A program made the position numbers and the translations under genes. A stretch of DNA of 8,355 nt, from positions 1-8,355 of the forward strand of contig CALCSS010000125.1 in NCBI GenBank assembly GCA_937893835.1, written 5' to 3'. Below the pieces are notes generated by a model. That model saw only the letters and a program-made list of their open reading frames with translations, ran no database searches and was not told the origin of the DNA. This document shows, one piece after another, positions 7,309 to 8,355 of this stretch; within the stretch, counting starts at the first letter, position 1; each line of letters opens with the position of its first letter. This stretch comes from an uncultured Fidelibacterota bacterium (GTDB lineage: Bacteria > Fidelibacterota > Marinisomatia > Marinisomatales > UBA1611).

Positions 7309-8311
7309 GAAAAGAATCGTGGTGGTTTGTCCAGGGAGAGGTTCTTATACAAGAGACACATCCAATTATCTTAACCAATACGGTGCCATCGCAAAGAAAC
7401 AGATCAAGTGGATGGATGCACAACGTGATGAGCAAGAACAACCATCCTTGACAAAACTTGATTCTCAAACCTTTAGAGCCAAAACTCATATGGTGGGTGA
7501 GAATGCCTCTGCATTGATATACGCTTGCAGCCTAGCGGATTATTTGAGCATTGACACAAATAAGTATGAAGTTGTATCGGTAATAGGTAATTCAATGGGT
7601 TGGTATACATCTTTGGCATTGTCTGGAGCGATCACAATAGAAGATGGATTCCATTTAATCGATACAATGGGCTCGATGATGAAAGATGAGATCATTGGAG
7701 CTCAATTGATATACCCAATTACCAATGATAATTGGCAGATTGATCAAAAGATCTTTGAAATGGTCCTGTCTGAAGTGCACCAAGCAGGAGCATATGTATC
7801 AATAAAATTAGGTGGATATGTTGTGATTGGAGGGAAAAAAACGACGCTTCAAAAACTATCCAAAAAACTCCCTCCTCAAGAAAAATATCCATTGGTCATA
7901 CCTTATCATGCTGCTTTCCATACTCCCTTGCTTGAATCGGTCTCTAGATCTGCGTTTGAGATGATCAATGCATCAATTTTCAAAAGACCATCCATACCTC
8001 TCATAGATGGAAGAGGGCATATCTGGTCAACCTTTAGTACTGAACCCCTTGAACTAACGAAATACACACTTGGTCATCAGGTCCTCCATACTTTTGACTT
8101 TACGTCTTCTCTCACTGTTGCTCTAAAGGAATTCTGTCCAGACATGCTAGTATTATTGGGACCGGGAAATTCATTAGGTGGTGCTGTGGGCCAGATACTA
8201 ATTGAAAATAAATGGCTTGGTCTAAAATCTAAAAAGGACTTTTCTGATCTTCAGGTAAATGACCCATTCATAGTCTCCCTAGGCATTACAGAACAAAGAG
8301 AGTTTCTCTAG
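7301..8311 (+). CDS. FabD-like acyltransferase with an altered acyl pocket
   Basis: A 336-residue protein of the malonyl-CoA:ACP transacylase fold. The nucleophile Ser98 lies in GNSMGWY (96-102, FabD has GHSLGEY) and the catalytic His207 in AFHTPLL (205-211). PGRGSY (11-16) replaces PGQGSQ, and LLGPGNSLGG (285-294) matches the C-terminal GPG region. Aligning from the serine without gaps to E. coli FabD (Ser92, Arg117, His201), the arginine that binds the malonyl carboxylate corresponds to Met123. The enzyme should therefore be an active acyl-serine transferase but is not expected to favour malonyl groups; an uncharged acyl chain is more likely. The first five residues and the 8-base overlap with the E1 gene indicate co-translation and a joint role with it. 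TGGA at 7289-7292 is only a weak ribosome site. An automated call of ACP S-malonyltransferase would be understandable, but I think it is misleading. Confidence 0.8.
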   Translation: MNKKRIVVVCPGRGSYTRDTSNYLNQYGAIAKKQIKWMDAQRDEQEQPSLTKLDSQTFRAKTHMVGENASALIYACSLADYLSIDTNKYEVVSVIGNSMGWYTSLALSGAITIEDGFHLIDTMGSMMKDEIIGAQLIYPITNDNWQIDQKIFEMVLSEVHQAGAYVSIKLGGYVVIGGKKTTLQKLSKKLPPQEKYPLVIPYHAAFHTPLLESVSRSAFEMINASIFKRPSIPLIDGRGHIWSTFSTEPLELTKYTLGHQVLHTFDFTSSLTVALKEFCPDMLVLLGPGNSLGGAVGQILIENKWLGLKSKKDFSDLQVNDPFIVSLGITEQREFL

Positions 8312-8355
8312 AAAAAACTAAATTTCTATTCGATGTGAAGCTAGGTTGATTTCAT
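8312..8355 (+). other. Non-coding tail at the end of the window
   Basis: These 44 AT-rich bases hold no gene that can be recognised. TAGAAA (8309-8314) and TTTCTA (8323-8328) could pair as a six-base, AT-rich stem, too weak to call a terminator. TTCGATGTGAA (8329-8339) differs in one base from TTCAATGTGAA at 10-20. The next gene presumably begins just beyond the end. Confidence 0.3.

Noticed and set aside
7291..7315. Possible frameshift joining the E1 and acyltransferase genes into one protein
   Set aside because: The overlap has a normal ATG and a normal TAA in different frames, with no slippery run, and both proteins are complete at their ends.
8309..8328. Possible terminator hairpin TAGAAA / TTTCTA after the last gene
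   Set aside because: The stem has six pairs, almost all A-T, with an 8-base loop and no T run after it, so it is too weak for an intrinsic terminator.

Overview
The window is a gene-dense stretch of bacterial chromosome. All seven supported genes lie on the + strand and leave only about 60 bases between genes at the widest point, apart from the two window ends. By eye the G+C content is near 40%. A lipoprotein-type sulfatase points to a Gram-negative cell, and the sulfatase plus AT-rich, compact organisation fit a marine heterotroph. GATC tetramers are about twice as frequent as expected, and the fused E1 / acyltransferase pair resembles proteins I associate with proteobacteria and actinobacteria. 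A marine proteobacterium, possibly a gammaproteobacterium, is my best guess. It is an inference, not an identification.

Region 1 (1-2622): an 8-bp inverted repeat lies just ahead of a thiopurine-methyltransferase-like SAM methyltransferase. Its stop codon overlaps the start of a large sulfatase lipoprotein that carries a C-terminal discoidin-like (F5/8 type C) domain. The two are probably co-translated. The sulfatase would strip sulfate esters from polysaccharides or similar substrates at the cell surface. The methyltransferase probably acts on small thiol or halide-like nucleophiles.

Region 2 (2683-5069): after a 60-base gap come a CysQ-like member of the inositol-monophosphatase superfamily, a family-3 O-methyltransferase overlapping it by one base, and a flavin-dependent thymidylate synthase (ThyX) nine bases further on. 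CysQ would recycle 3'-phosphoadenosine 5'-phosphate from sulfate activation, which fits loosely with the sulfatase upstream. ThyX supplies dTMP.

Region 3 (5095-8311): a single-chain fused E1 alpha-beta 2-oxoacid dehydrogenase overlaps by 8 bases a FabD-fold acyltransferase. That acyltransferase keeps the Ser/His catalytic pair but has methionine where malonyl transferases have the arginine that holds the malonyl carboxylate. This is the most interesting part of the window. It suggests a module in which a 2-oxo acid is decarboxylated and the resulting uncharged acyl group is moved between carriers. The E2, E3 or carrier partners are not in the window and could lie just downstream, where the sequence ends.

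No RNA genes, CRISPR arrays, insertion sequences, phage genes, frameshifts or broken genes were seen.
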